Origin: Lentisphaeria bacterium
Lineage (GTDB): Bacteria > Verrucomicrobiota > Lentisphaeria > Victivallales > Victivallaceae
Length of the DNA stretch: 64,000 nt
Direction: 5' to 3'
Assembly: GCA_900768515.1 (NCBI GenBank)
Contig: CAAGDG010000142.1
Coordinates: 20,368 to 84,367, forward strand
How positions within the stretch are numbered: the first letter of the stretch is position 1; each line of letters opens with the position of its first letter. Made by a program: the position numbers and the translations under genes. The notes under the pieces are model-generated. The model worked only from the letters and a program-made list of their open reading frames with translations. It did no database searches and was not told where the DNA came from. Positions 1 to 9,100 of this stretch are shown piece after piece.

Positions 1-864
1 CACGATGAAGATCAGCAGAAAAAACATCACCGTCTTCTCGGTGGCGAGCACGTCGAGCATCTGCCGGTTGTGCTCCTCCCAGGTGATGAGCCGGAACGCC
101 GCCGGGAGCGCATTGCTGATCTTCCCGACCAGCTCCTTCTGATCGAAGGGGTCCGGTCCCCAGCCGAAGACGCTGGTCGCCGCCCCGAACGGAAGCCCCA
201 GCAGTTCGGCCGCGTCGTCGGCCCCCAGAAACAGCACCGTGTTGTCAAAGGGATAGTGCCCGAGCGAATAGATCCCCGTCACCCGGAACTCCGCCGGCAG
301 ATAGGCGGAGGCGTCCTCATTGATGCCGATTCCGCCGTCCGGCTTGAAATCGACCAGCTTGGTCAGCCGTTCGGGAGAATGGAGCAGAATCCGGTCACCG
401 ACCCGGACGCCCCAGCGCTGCGCCATCCAGTTGCTGATCACGACCTCGCCCTTTTCGAGAGAGAGCTTCCCGGCCTGCAGAAACTTCTCCAGATCGAGAT
501 GCTTCCGCAGCTCCTCCACATCTGCGCCGAGCACCATCACCGAGGGATCGAGCCTGCGGCCGTACTGCACCATCACCGGCGCCTGAATCACCGGAGCGGC
601 ACTGCCGCCCGCCGCCTCGATCGCCCGGACCGCGATTCCGGGACGGGAGATGGCGCCACCGTAACTGCTGACCACCTGATAATGAGCCTGCGTCTCGATC
701 AGCTTCTCCTTCATCAGATCGATGAACCCGGTCATCACCGCCTGGACGATCATCAGAACCGCGACACCGAGCGTGACGCCGAGGATGCTCGAAAGCGTGA
801 TCAGCGACACCGCGTTCCGCTGCGGTTTCAGGTAGCGGAACGCCAGGAACAATTCGACTCTCAT
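1..864 (-). CDS. LolC/LolE-type lipoprotein-releasing ABC transporter permease (5' part, truncated by window edge)
   Basis: The first 288 residues are visible, from ATG at 864 to the window edge. The start MRVELFLAFRYLKP followed by a hydrophobic segment at about 20-45 is typical of LolC/LolE inner-membrane permeases, which pull lipoproteins out of the inner membrane for transfer to LolA. A long periplasmic region follows, and near the edge a TWEEHNRQMLDVLATEK segment leads into the next membrane span, as in the family. An MacB/FtsX-type permease is the main alternative, but the N-terminus and the TWE..N segment favour LolC/E. A LolD ATPase would be expected downstream, outside the window. 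A TTGCGT-16 bp-TATATT promoter lies at 948-975 on this strand. Confidence 0.85.
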   Translation of the reverse strand, partial: MRVELFLAFRYLKPQRNAVSLITLSSILGVTLGVAVLMIVQAVMTGFIDLMKEKLIETQAHYQVVSSYGGAISRPGIAVRAIEAAGGSAAPVIQAPVMVQYGRRLDPSVMVLGADVEELRKHLDLEKFLQAGKLSLEKGEVVISNWMAQRWGVRVGDRILLHSPERLTKLVDFKPDGGIGINEDASAYLPAEFRVTGIYSLGHYPFDNTVLFLGADDAAELLGLPFGAATSVFGWGPDPFDQKELVGKISNALPAAFRLITWEEHNRQMLDVLATEKTVMFFLLIFIV

Positions 865-947
865 AAACCTTGTCCGATTCCCGCCGGTTGCATTTTCCGA
901 AACTCCCGCCGGAGAGCGCCGCAATTCCCACGGCACCGGCATTCGGT

Positions 948-975
948 AATATAGCATCGCCGGATTCAAACGCAA
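948..975 (-). promoter_or_regulatory. Sigma70-type promoter for the LolC/E-like gene
   Basis: On the minus strand, -35 TTGCGT (975-970) and -10 TATATT (953-948) are separated by 16 bp, about 85 bp upstream of the start codon. Predicted from sequence only. Confidence 0.5.
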
Positions 976-1142
976 CCGGAAGAAATGAAAAAAATACTCC
1001 GCGGTCTGTCGATCGGTGCGGAATTCTAATCTTCCCCTAACCAAATGCAAACAATCGAGGCGTATCTTATACGGCAAATCCCCGGGACAGGGTCGCGGAA
1101 CCGGTTTGCCCGGGGGATTTCCAAATTGCAACCAACAGGAGC

Positions 1143-2186
1143 ATGAAGATGAAATTGTTGTGGAATTCTCTCGCCGCGCTCGCACTCGCCCTGCCCCTGG
1201 GTGCCGCGGAACTCTCCGTCAACGGGGCTGGAGCCTCGTTCCCCGCCCCGGTCTACCGGGTCTGGACTTACAACTACGGGAAATCGACCGGTGGAAAAGT
1301 CGAAATCAATTATCAGAGCAGCGGTTCCGGCGCCGGCATCAATCAGGTCAAGGACGGGACCGTCGACTTCGGCGGTTCCGACAACCCGCTGACGCAGCAG
1401 GAACTTGAGGAAGCCGGACTCTGCCAGTTCCCGATGCTGACCGGCGGCGTGGTGGTGATCGTCAACCTGCCGGGCGTGAAGAACGGAGCGCTCAAGCTCG
1501 ACCAGGCGGCACTTGCCGACCTCTTTCTCGGCAAGATCACCATGTGGAACGACGAACGGATCCGGGCGCTGAATCCCGAACTCAAACTGCCGCGGCTCAA
1601 AGTCACCGTGGTCCGCCGTTCCGACAGTTCGGGAACCAGTTTCATCTTCACCAACTACCTCTCCCGGATCTCGAAGGAGTGGGAGGAGAAAGTCGGATGC
1701 GGCCCCGCCGTCAACTGGCCGGTCGGAATCGGCGGCCAGAAAAATCCCGGCGTCTGCAACAACGTCGCCAGAATCCGCGGTGCGATCGGATACACCGAAT
1801 ACACCTACGCGGTCGAAACCAGGCTGCCGATGGCGATCCTCAAAAACCGGGCCGGCAAGTTTGTGGCGCCGACTCCCGACACCTTCAAAGCCTCCGCCGC
1901 CAACGCCGACTGGGAGAACGCGCCCGCGTTCCACATGGTGCTGACCGATCAGCCCGGCGACAACAGCTGGCCGATCACCGGACTGACCTACATCCTGGTA
2001 CGCCGCAACCTCTCCGACGCGGCCAAGGCCACGGCGATGTTCCGTTACTTCGACTGGTGCTACACCGCCGGGGCGACTTCCGCGGCGAAGCTCAACTACG
2101 TGCCGCTGACCGGACCGGTGCTCGACAAGATCCGCGCAAGCTGGAAACAGCAGGTCAAAGTCGACGGCAAACCGCTCACTTTCTGA
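1143..2186 (+). CDS. pstS: Phosphate ABC transporter, phosphate-binding protein PstS
   Basis: A 347-residue periplasmic phosphate-binding protein. Residues 1-22 form a signal peptide ending in GAA, with no lipobox cysteine. The mature protein opens with LSVNGAGASFPAPVY, the classic PstS start, followed by YQSSGSGAGINQ and VDFGGSDNPL, which line the phosphate pocket, and later VRRSDSSGTSFIFTNYL. ATG at 1143 follows an AGGAG-like site at 1136-1141. It is the first gene of pstS-C-A-B-phoU. I found no convincing Pho box or strong -35/-10 pair upstream, and no PhoR/PhoB pair lies nearby, so regulation cannot be read from this window. Confidence 0.97.
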   Translation: MKMKLLWNSLAALALALPLGAAELSVNGAGASFPAPVYRVWTYNYGKSTGGKVEINYQSSGSGAGINQVKDGTVDFGGSDNPLTQQELEEAGLCQFPMLTGGVVVIVNLPGVKNGALKLDQAALADLFLGKITMWNDERIRALNPELKLPRLKVTVVRRSDSSGTSFIFTNYLSRISKEWEEKVGCGPAVNWPVGIGGQKNPGVCNNVARIRGAIGYTEYTYAVETRLPMAILKNRAGKFVAPTPDTFKASAANADWENAPAFHMVLTDQPGDNSWPITGLTYILVRRNLSDAAKATAMFRYFDWCYTAGATSAAKLNYVPLTGPVLDKIRASWKQQVKVDGKPLTF

Positions 2187-2208
2187 GGAAACAGACGGGG
2201 CAAACGCC

Positions 2209-3144
2209 ATGACTCTGCCACTTTACCTTCCGGGTTCCCGGGTCGACCGGATCTTCCGGATCACCGCCCTGCTCTCGGCGCTGCTGATTCCGGCGGTGCT
2301 GATCGCATTCCTGGTCCAGCTGGGGCTGGGCTCGGCCCCGGCCTGGCGGGAGTTCGGAATCGGATTCCTCTTCGGAACCGACTGGGATCCGGTGGCCGAC
2401 CGTTACGGCGCGCTACCGGCGATTGTCGGGACGTTGCTCACAACCGCGATCGCGCTTCTGATCTCGATTCCGCCGGCCTTCGTGACGGCGCTTTTCCTGG
2501 TGGACGCGCCTCCGGCCGTCGGCGCGGTGCTGAGCCAGGCGCTCGATCTGCTGGCCGCGATTCCGAGCGTGATCTACGGAATGTGGGGACTGTTCGTGCT
2601 GGTTCCGCTGATGCAGGATCATGTACAGCCCTTCCTCTCCGAAACCCTCGGGCTGGGCCGGATTCCCTTCTTCGGGGAGTACGGGAACGGATTCGGATTC
2701 CTGACCGCCTCGCTGATCCTCGGGCTGATGATTCTGCCCTATATGTCGGCGGTCATGCGCAACGTCTTCAAAATGACGCCGGGAATGCTCCGGGAATCCG
2801 CCTACGGCGTCGGCTGCACCCGCTGGGAAACCGCCCGCGACATCGTGATGCGGTATGGCGTCCGCGGGCTGCTGGGCGGCATTTTCATCGGACTCGGACG
2901 TGCCCTCGGAGAGACCATGGCGGTGCTCTTCGTGATCGGCAACGTCTCCATGCTGCCCGACTCCCTCTACGCCGGCGGCACCACCATCGCCGCGACGCTG
3001 GCCAACAACTTCGCCGAGGCGGACGGCATTCTGCGCGCGGTTCTCTTCGCACTTGGACTGGTGCTGCTGACCATGTCGCTGGGAGTGCAGGTGCTGGCGC
3101 AGTACTATCTGGTGCTGACCAGTGCAAAGAGAGGAGAAAGATAA
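2209..3144 (+). CDS. pstC: Phosphate ABC transporter permease PstC
   Basis: A 311-residue inner-membrane permease that pairs with PstA to form the phosphate channel. About six hydrophobic segments are visible, the first at about 20-45. The cytoplasmic coupling loop reads RESAYGVGCTRWETARDIV, followed by GLGRALGETMAVLFVIGN, the usual PstC/PstA signature. It starts 22 bp after pstS and ends one base before the pstA start, so the two permeases are probably translated together. Confidence 0.96.
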   Translation: MTLPLYLPGSRVDRIFRITALLSALLIPAVLIAFLVQLGLGSAPAWREFGIGFLFGTDWDPVADRYGALPAIVGTLLTTAIALLISIPPAFVTALFLVDAPPAVGAVLSQALDLLAAIPSVIYGMWGLFVLVPLMQDHVQPFLSETLGLGRIPFFGEYGNGFGFLTASLILGLMILPYMSAVMRNVFKMTPGMLRESAYGVGCTRWETARDIVMRYGVRGLLGGIFIGLGRALGETMAVLFVIGNVSMLPDSLYAGGTTIAATLANNFAEADGILRAVLFALGLVLLTMSLGVQVLAQYYLVLTSAKRGER

Positions 3145-3145
3145 G

Positions 3146-4039
3146 ATGACCGACGCCATTTCCACCTCCCGGACCGCGCCCCTGAAGCGGCGGGGACTCT
3201 TCCGGCGCAAACTGGTCGACCGGATCGTCCGGATTCTGTCGGCGGCCGCGCTTCTGATCGCGCTCGGCGGGATGCTCTGGATTCTCTGGACCGTGCTGGC
3301 ACGGGGGGCGGCCGTGATCAGCTGGGAGTTTCTGACCGAGCCCTCCAAACCCTACGGCGCCCCCGCTTCCGGCATCGCCAACGCGATTCTGGGAACTCTG
3401 GCGATCACCGGCGGCGCGGCCCTGATCGGGATTCCGCCGGCGCTGCTCGGCGGCGTCTACCTCGCGGAGTTTGGCAAGGGGACCCGGACCGGCGAAGTGA
3501 TCCGCTTTTCCGCCAATGTGATGATGGGGATGCCCTCGGTGGTGGTCGGACTCTTCGTCTACGCGCTGCTGGTGGTGGCCACCGGCGGCTTCTCCGGTTT
3601 TGCCGGATCGGTGGCGCTGGCGATTCTGATGTTTCCGGTCGTACTGCGCACCACCGAGGACATGCTTCTGATGGTGCCGGACGCGCTCCGGGAGTCGGCC
3701 CTGGCGCTCGGCTGCAGCCGGACCCGCACCGCGATCACGGTCGTCTGCCGCTCCGCCCGTTCCGGACTGCTGACCGGAATCCTGCTGGCGGTCGCCCGGG
3801 TCAGCGGAGAGACGGCGCCCCTGCTCTTCACCGCGCTCTGGAGCGACGCCTGGCCGAAAAACTACTTCACCGGGCCGACCGCCAATCTGCCGGTGCTGAT
3901 CACCGAATATTCGACCAACTCGCCGTTCGAGGAGCAGCACGCCGCCGGCTGGGGCGCGGCCCTGATCGTCACGCTGATGGTGCTGGCGCTGAATGTCGCC
4001 ACCCGGATCATCTTCAAGGAGAAACACCATGCCCGATGA
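3146..4039 (+). CDS. pstA: Phosphate ABC transporter permease PstA
   Basis: A 297-residue second permease of the phosphate importer. ATG at 3146 is preferred over an upstream in-frame start because AGGAGAAAG at 3132-3140 is correctly spaced before it. The protein has several membrane segments and the coupling motif [19 protein letters not shown], followed by [14 protein letters not shown], typical of PstA. The end overlaps the start of pstB by 11 bases, consistent with coupled translation. Confidence 0.96.
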   Translation: MTDAISTSRTAPLKRRGLFRRKLVDRIVRILSAAALLIALGGMLWILWTVLARGAAVISWEFLTEPSKPYGAPASGIANAILGTLAITGGAALIGIPPALLGGVYLAEFGKGTRTGEVIRFSANVMMGMPSVVVGLFVYALLVVATGGFSGFAGSVALAILMFPVVLRTTEDMLLMVPDALRESALALGCSRTRTAITVVCRSARSGLLTGILLAVARVSGETAPLLFTALWSDAWPKNYFTGPTANLPVLITEYSTNSPFEEQHAAGWGAALIVTLMVLALNVATRIIFKEKHHAR

Positions 4040-4811
4040 AAAAGAGACTCCGGCGGAAGTCAAGATTTCCGTCCGCCATTTGAACTTCTTCTATGCGAAG
4101 AACCATCAGGCGCTGTTCGACAACTCGCTGGACATTCCGGCAAACCGGATCACCGCGGTGATCGGCCCTTCCGGCTGCGGCAAGTCCACCCACCTGCGGG
4201 TCTACAACCGGATCTTCGAACTCTACCGCGGCCAGCGCGCCGAAGGCGAGGTCCGGATCGACGGCAGAAACATCCTCGATCCCGGGGTCGACGTGCTCGA
4301 ACTGCGCCGCAGGGTCGGAATGATCTTCCAGAAGCCGACGCCGTTTCCGATGTCGGTCTTCGACAACGTCGCCTACCCGATGCGGCTGCACTTCAAGCTC
4401 GGCCGCCGGGAAATCGCAGACCGGGTCGAAGAGGCGCTCCGCGGCGCTTCGCTCTGGGACGAGGTCAAGGACAAGCTCCGGCAGAGCGGACTCGCCCTCT
4501 CCGGCGGCCAGCAGCAGCGGCTCTGCATCGCCCGCGCGGTCGCCGCCGAACCGGAGATCCTGCTGATGGATGAACCGACCAGCGCGGTCGATCCGGTCGC
4601 CACGCTGAAAATCGAGGAGCTGATCCTCCAGCTGCGGAGCCGCTTCACCGTGGTGATCGTGACCCACAACATGCAACAGGCGTCGCGGATCAGCGATTAC
4701 ACCGCATTCTTTTACAAAGGCCGGATCGTCGAATACGACCGGACCGGAAAGATTTTCACCAACCCGTCCAATCCGAAGACCGAGGAGTACATCACCGGAC
4801 GCTTCGGATGA
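4029..4811 (+). CDS. pstB: Phosphate ABC transporter ATP-binding protein PstB
   Basis: A 260-residue ATPase powering PstC/PstA. Visible motifs are Walker [10 protein letters not shown], the Q-loop in [20 protein letters not shown] (a PstB hallmark), signature LSGGQQQR, Walker [13 protein letters not shown] and the switch histidine in [13 protein letters not shown] at 4029 is chosen because AAGGAG lies at 4017-4022; the longer in-frame start would begin inside pstA with no ribosome site. The Walker A is followed by HLRVYNR where family members usually have LLRxxNR, a small substitution. Confidence 0.97.
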   Translation: MPDEKETPAEVKISVRHLNFFYAKNHQALFDNSLDIPANRITAVIGPSGCGKSTHLRVYNRIFELYRGQRAEGEVRIDGRNILDPGVDVLELRRRVGMIFQKPTPFPMSVFDNVAYPMRLHFKLGRREIADRVEEALRGASLWDEVKDKLRQSGLALSGGQQQRLCIARAVAAEPEILLMDEPTSAVDPVATLKIEELILQLRSRFTVVIVTHNMQQASRISDYTAFFYKGRIVEYDRTGKIFTNPSNPKTEEYITGRFG

Positions 4812-4893
4812 GGAGCGATCCCCGCGGCGGCGGAAATCCGGAACCCGCGCCGAACAGGAAGAACCCTCCGGGAAATGAGAGGAGCGCCACAAC

Positions 4894-5568
4894 ATGAGAG
4901 AACATCTGGAACGGGAAATTTCCCGGCTGAAACGGCAGGTCGGATCCCTGGCCGCCGCCGTCGAAAACGCGGTAGCCCAGGCGGTGCAGGCCGCCGGCGA
5001 GGGCAACTCCGAACTCGCAGCCGCCGTGATCGAACGGGACAATCTGATCGACCACAATGAAATCATTCTGGAAGAGGAGTGCCTCAAAATTCTGGCACTG
5101 CACCAACCGGTCGCAGGCGACCTGCGCTACATCATCACCTTCCTTAAAGTCAACGGGGAGCTGGAACGGATCGGCGATCTTGCGGTCAACATCGCCAAAT
5201 GCGCGATGGAGCTGGCCGCCCTCCGTGAGGAACCACCGGAAGGGATCGACTTCCGTGTGCTGACGACCCGCGTCCGGGAGATGCTGAAACGGGCGCTGGA
5301 CGCGCTGCTCACCCGCAACTGCCTTGAGGCGAACGAAGCGCTCAAGATGGACGAGGAGGTCGACCGGATGAACCGGGAAAACTTCGAAACCATCACCGGA
5401 TTGATCCGGAAATATCCGCGGTTCGCCTCCAGCTATGTGCATACGCTGTTCATCAGCCGTCACCTGGAGCGGATCGGGGACTGCACGACCAACATCTGCG
5501 AGGACGTGGTCTACCTTGAACTGGGAAAGATTGTCCGTCACGGCGGACTGGAACGTCCGGAAGCGTAA
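4894..5568 (+). CDS. phoU: Phosphate transport system regulatory protein PhoU
   Basis: A 224-residue, wholly alpha-helical protein made of two related three-helix bundles. The first half carries RDNLIDHNEIILEEECLKILALHQPVAGDLR and the second ISRHLERIGDCTTNICEDVVYL, which contain the E/DxxxD-type metal-binding motifs of PhoU. PhoU restrains Pst transport and phosphate signalling when phosphate is plentiful. It follows pstB by about 80 bp with an AGGAG-type site before ATG 4894, and closes the pst operon as in most bacteria. Confidence 0.95.
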   Translation: MREHLEREISRLKRQVGSLAAAVENAVAQAVQAAGEGNSELAAAVIERDNLIDHNEIILEEECLKILALHQPVAGDLRYIITFLKVNGELERIGDLAVNIAKCAMELAALREEPPEGIDFRVLTTRVREMLKRALDALLTRNCLEANEALKMDEEVDRMNRENFETITGLIRKYPRFASSYVHTLFISRHLERIGDCTTNICEDVVYLELGKIVRHGGLERPEA

Positions 5569-5596
5569 AAATATGATGTTTTTTTTCGATTCCGAT

Positions 5597-5624
5597 TTGC
5601 ATTTTCCGAAGCTCCGCCTATATT
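5597..5624 (+). promoter_or_regulatory. Promoter of the tRNA-Glu gene
   Basis: TTGCAT (5597-5602), 16 bp, TATATT (5619-5624), about 18 bp before the mature tRNA end. It is one of the clearest promoters here and serves as a reference for the TATATT-type -10 seen throughout. Confidence 0.65.
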
Positions 5625-5642
5625 AAAGGCCATGTAACGGAC

Positions 5643-5718
5643 GTCCCTATCGTCTAGAGGCCTAGGACACCGGGTTTTCATCCCGGCAACTCGGGTTCGA
5701 ATCCCGATGGGGATGCCA
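5643..5718 (+). tRNA. tRNA-Glu (anticodon TTC)
   Basis: Cloverleaf folds by eye. The acceptor stem is 5643-5649 with 5708-5714 (GU pairs allowed), with discriminator G and a genomically encoded CCA at 5716-5718. The D-arm contains CTAGAGGCCTAGGAC as in other bacterial tRNA-Glu. The anticodon stem CCGGG/CCCGG encloses loop TTTTCAT, giving anticodon TTC. The T-arm carries GGTTCGAAT. The gene stands alone between phoU and a terminator. Confidence 0.97.
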
Positions 5719-5768
5719 TTTTTGCAAAAGCGGCGGACTCGGGTGGAGTTCGTCCTTGAAACAGAAGC

Positions 5769-5800
5769 GGGACAATCCATCGGATTGCTCCGTTTTTTTT
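5769..5800 (+). terminator. Rho-independent terminator after tRNA-Glu
   Basis: Stem GGGACAATCC (5769-5778) pairs with GGATTGCTCC (5782-5791) with one wobble and one mismatch around a 3-base loop, followed by eight T residues at 5793-5800. Confidence 0.7.
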
Positions 5801-5927
5801 GTGTCCGTGTGCCGCCGGGTCCGTTTCTCCTCCGCCGAGACCCGATCCTCCCCCGCCGAAGGTTCTCCTTTTTATCAAATTATTTTTCGTGCAGAATAAA
5901 AATATCCATAAAAAAAATTCTTTTCAG

Positions 5928-5956
5928 TTGACTTTTCAAAAAAAGCAATTTATTAT
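5928..5956 (+). promoter_or_regulatory. Promoter of the large surface-protein gene
   Basis: TTGACT (5928-5933), 17 bp, TATTAT (5951-5956) in an AT-rich stretch (about 5870-5965) that contrasts with the GC-rich surroundings. AT-rich DNA upstream of the -35 could act as an UP element. Confidence 0.6.
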
Positions 5957-6108
5957 TATGGGTGGAATAGTGTGTCCATAAAACAGAACATAGAAAGGAA
6001 ATATATTGAAAAAGTCTGTCGGACCGGGGGGGAAGAACCCTTCGCGCGATCCGAATGCTCCGTTCCGGAATGTTTCATTGATAATTCAACATACAGCAAG
6101 GTGAATCC
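5957..6108 (+). other. Long 5' untranslated leader of the large surface-protein gene
   Basis: About 145 bases separate the predicted transcription start from ATG 6109. I see no recognisable riboswitch and no strong hairpin. An AAGGTG ribosome site at about 6098-6103 precedes the start. The region between the terminator at 5800 and the promoter at 5928 shows no gene either. Confidence 0.4.
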
Positions 6109-9100
6109 ATGAGCGTAGATTACATTTACACCGCAATCCCTGAAAAACTCGCAACCGCCAACGACATCACGATTCTGGCCAACGCTCCGGAAGTCACCGA
6201 CCAGGGACGGGTGACGGGCCATGAAAATTACTTCCCGACACCGATCAATCTTTATTATTCTGGACTGACCATGACCGGGGCGAACAACCGGCTCACCATC
6301 GGAGGAAACTACAGTTCCGGAAATATCGTTTACACCGGGGAAGACATGCACACGGAGAGTTCGGCGGTCTGGTTCCAGCAGAATGGAACAGTCGTTTTCT
6401 CCGCGCAGTCCGGTGCCAGCCGCGCCTCGGAAGGGAATGATGACAACAATCTGTCGTTCACGGCAACGGCGATTGGCGGAAGTCAAAGAGATGAGAACCG
6501 CACCTATTATACCTCTCCCAGCGTCCACATTTCCAATGTGACAGTTTTCCGGGCTGACGGCAATCTCAACGTCGCCGGTGACGTCGCCGGCACATTCAAT
6601 GCAGTCAGCACCTCGTCCCTTGACGGATACTGTGTGACTGAAAGCGGAAAAACGGCTTATAAGGAAGCCTGCGAAAGTCAGTCCGGCATCGCCATCGGGT
6701 TCCGTTCCGGCGGGACCTTTACGGTCGGCAACAATTTTCACGGTAGAATCACCTCGAAGACTTCGACCAGCATCACCAGCATCCTTTCCGCGCTCTCGCG
6801 CAGCAACGTCTTTGAAGCGGTAGGGATCCGCTCCGGACAGGATGTCAATGCAACCATGGGGCAGTGGGCGGGAGTCATCGACGCGCAGATGACAACGACC
6901 ACCCTGAATGCCGACGTGGACCGTCTGACCCCCTCCGACGATGGGAAAGCACGTTCAGCGGCCTCGGTCACCATGAGCAGCAACCAGCTCAACGCCATCG
7001 GCATCGATGCGGCCGGGACGGTCAATATCGTCGACATGATTGCTCCTGACAATCTCGATTCCGCGAGCGCCCAGTACAACATTCAGGCTACTGCGTCCGG
7101 GAATACGCTCAACGGCAGAGGTTCCGATGAGAACTCTGCTGTTTCCGTGACTTTTACGGACAATCTTGTTTCCGCCATCGGCATCGATGCCGGGACGTTG
7201 AATCTCACCACAATGAACGGGGAAGCCGCCATCTCGGCCACGGCGTCCGGCAATACCTTCCAGCTTTCGGTTGGAGCGAGCAAGGAGACCCCGTCGTTCT
7301 CCTGTACCGGAAATGAAATTTCCGCCATTGCACTCAGGGCAGGCACCATGAACGTGGAGAACTTTCTTGGTTCTCTGAACGTGACTGCGGACAACAATAT
7401 CCTTGATTTCAACTTCAGCTGGAAATCCACCAGCGGTCGTGTCATGTTCCGGGCAGACGGCATCAACGTCTCCGGTGAGTTGAACAGCGCCGCCTCCATG
7501 TACGGAACAATTACAGTGTCGAGCGTCGGCAACCAGGGGGATCTGGGGTTCACCAACCAGAACGGCACCTTCATTCTGACCCATGGAATCGTCGCTTCCA
7601 CATTCAGCGTCACCGGTCTGCTTCAAACTGACATCAACGTCACCACCAAGAACAATTCTTTTGATACCAACAGTGTCTTCGGGGTCAAGGTCGATACTCT
7701 GCGGGCCAGTTCCTATTCCGGCACCATTACGATTCAGGACCAGTACAGTTCATCCACAACCCGGATCTTCGGAATTTACACGCAGAACGGGTTGCGTACA
7801 GATGTGACGAACGATGCGTTTGATTTCAGCGGAACGATTTCCGTCAGCGGCAGTGGTTCCCGATTTTTTGGCATCTACAGCCAGGCGGCATTAAATCTCA
7901 GAGTCGCCGGTTCGATCACGGCGAACACGGCGATTCAGACCGAGGGGACCTATAACGAGGAAACCGGTGTGTTCTCCTACTCTTCCAACGTTTCGCCGAA
8001 CCACAAAGACCAGGTCGAACTTGCCAGCACCGCCGTCATCGAAGGCAACATCGACCTCGGCGGCGATGAGAACAGCATCCTCATCAACAGCGGAGCGAAG
8101 ATGACGGGCAACCTTCTGGCAACCGAAGGGAAGCTGAATATTGAGTTCGTGCTTGACGACACTTACGCCGACGATGCGATCGTCACGACCCGCGATCTCA
8201 ACGACATCTCCCTGACCAGTGCCGGTACATTGACCGTCAACCTCAATAATGCGGTCAGCGGCCGGGCCTATACGCTTTTCAAATACAATGGAGACGCCTC
8301 TTCCTACTGGAACAGCAAGAGCGTTACGCTCGTCTACCAGGGAGCCACCAAAACCATCGCGCTCCAGAACGGGAAGATCGCCGACGGCGACCGGCAGTTC
8401 AACGGCGCCACACTGGATATCTGGTACGAGAACGGACAGGTTTTCGTGAAGGCGGACGGGATCAAGGCCAACAAACAGCTCGGCGCGACGCTCGATTCGA
8501 CCGTCGACCAGGAAAAACGTTCCGTGACCCTCTCCTGGAATGGAGCCGACTCCTATGAACAGTACGAATTGGAGTACACCGTCAACGGCAAGTCGGTGGT
8601 GGTCAAACTCTCCGGCACCGCCACCAATTACGAGATCAAGGGGCTGGCCGCCCATGAAGTCAGCGACATCACCTGGAAGATCCGCGGCGTCGACGGCAAA
8701 GGTGCGACGGTCTCCAAGTGGCAGACCGGAGCAACCATCTCTTACGATCCTCTGATCGATCCCTCCACCTCGGAGGTCACGCTTCCGGGCAACGCGCCCT
8801 ACATCGTCAACCCGGATGATGAAGGCGCCGGCATCACCTCCGCGATCGCGCGCTTCTCCTGGGGCCGGGCGGAAAGTTCGAACGGCTACGCGATCAAGAA
8901 CTACACGGTGGAGTTCTTCGGCTCCGGCGTCAAACTTGACGAGGACAAGATCAATGCGATCTTCGACGGCAGCGACACTTCGGAACGGGTCTACACGAAG
9001 ACGGTGACCGCCACCGAAGCGACCGTTTCCAGTCTGACCAACCAGCATTTCGTCTACTGGCGGGTCAAGGCCACCGACGTCTACGGCAACGAGTCGAAAT

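Noticed and set aside
955..1142. Pho box upstream of pstS
   Set aside because: A CTGTC appears near 1006, but no 11-bp direct-repeat pattern with a suitable -10 could be made out.
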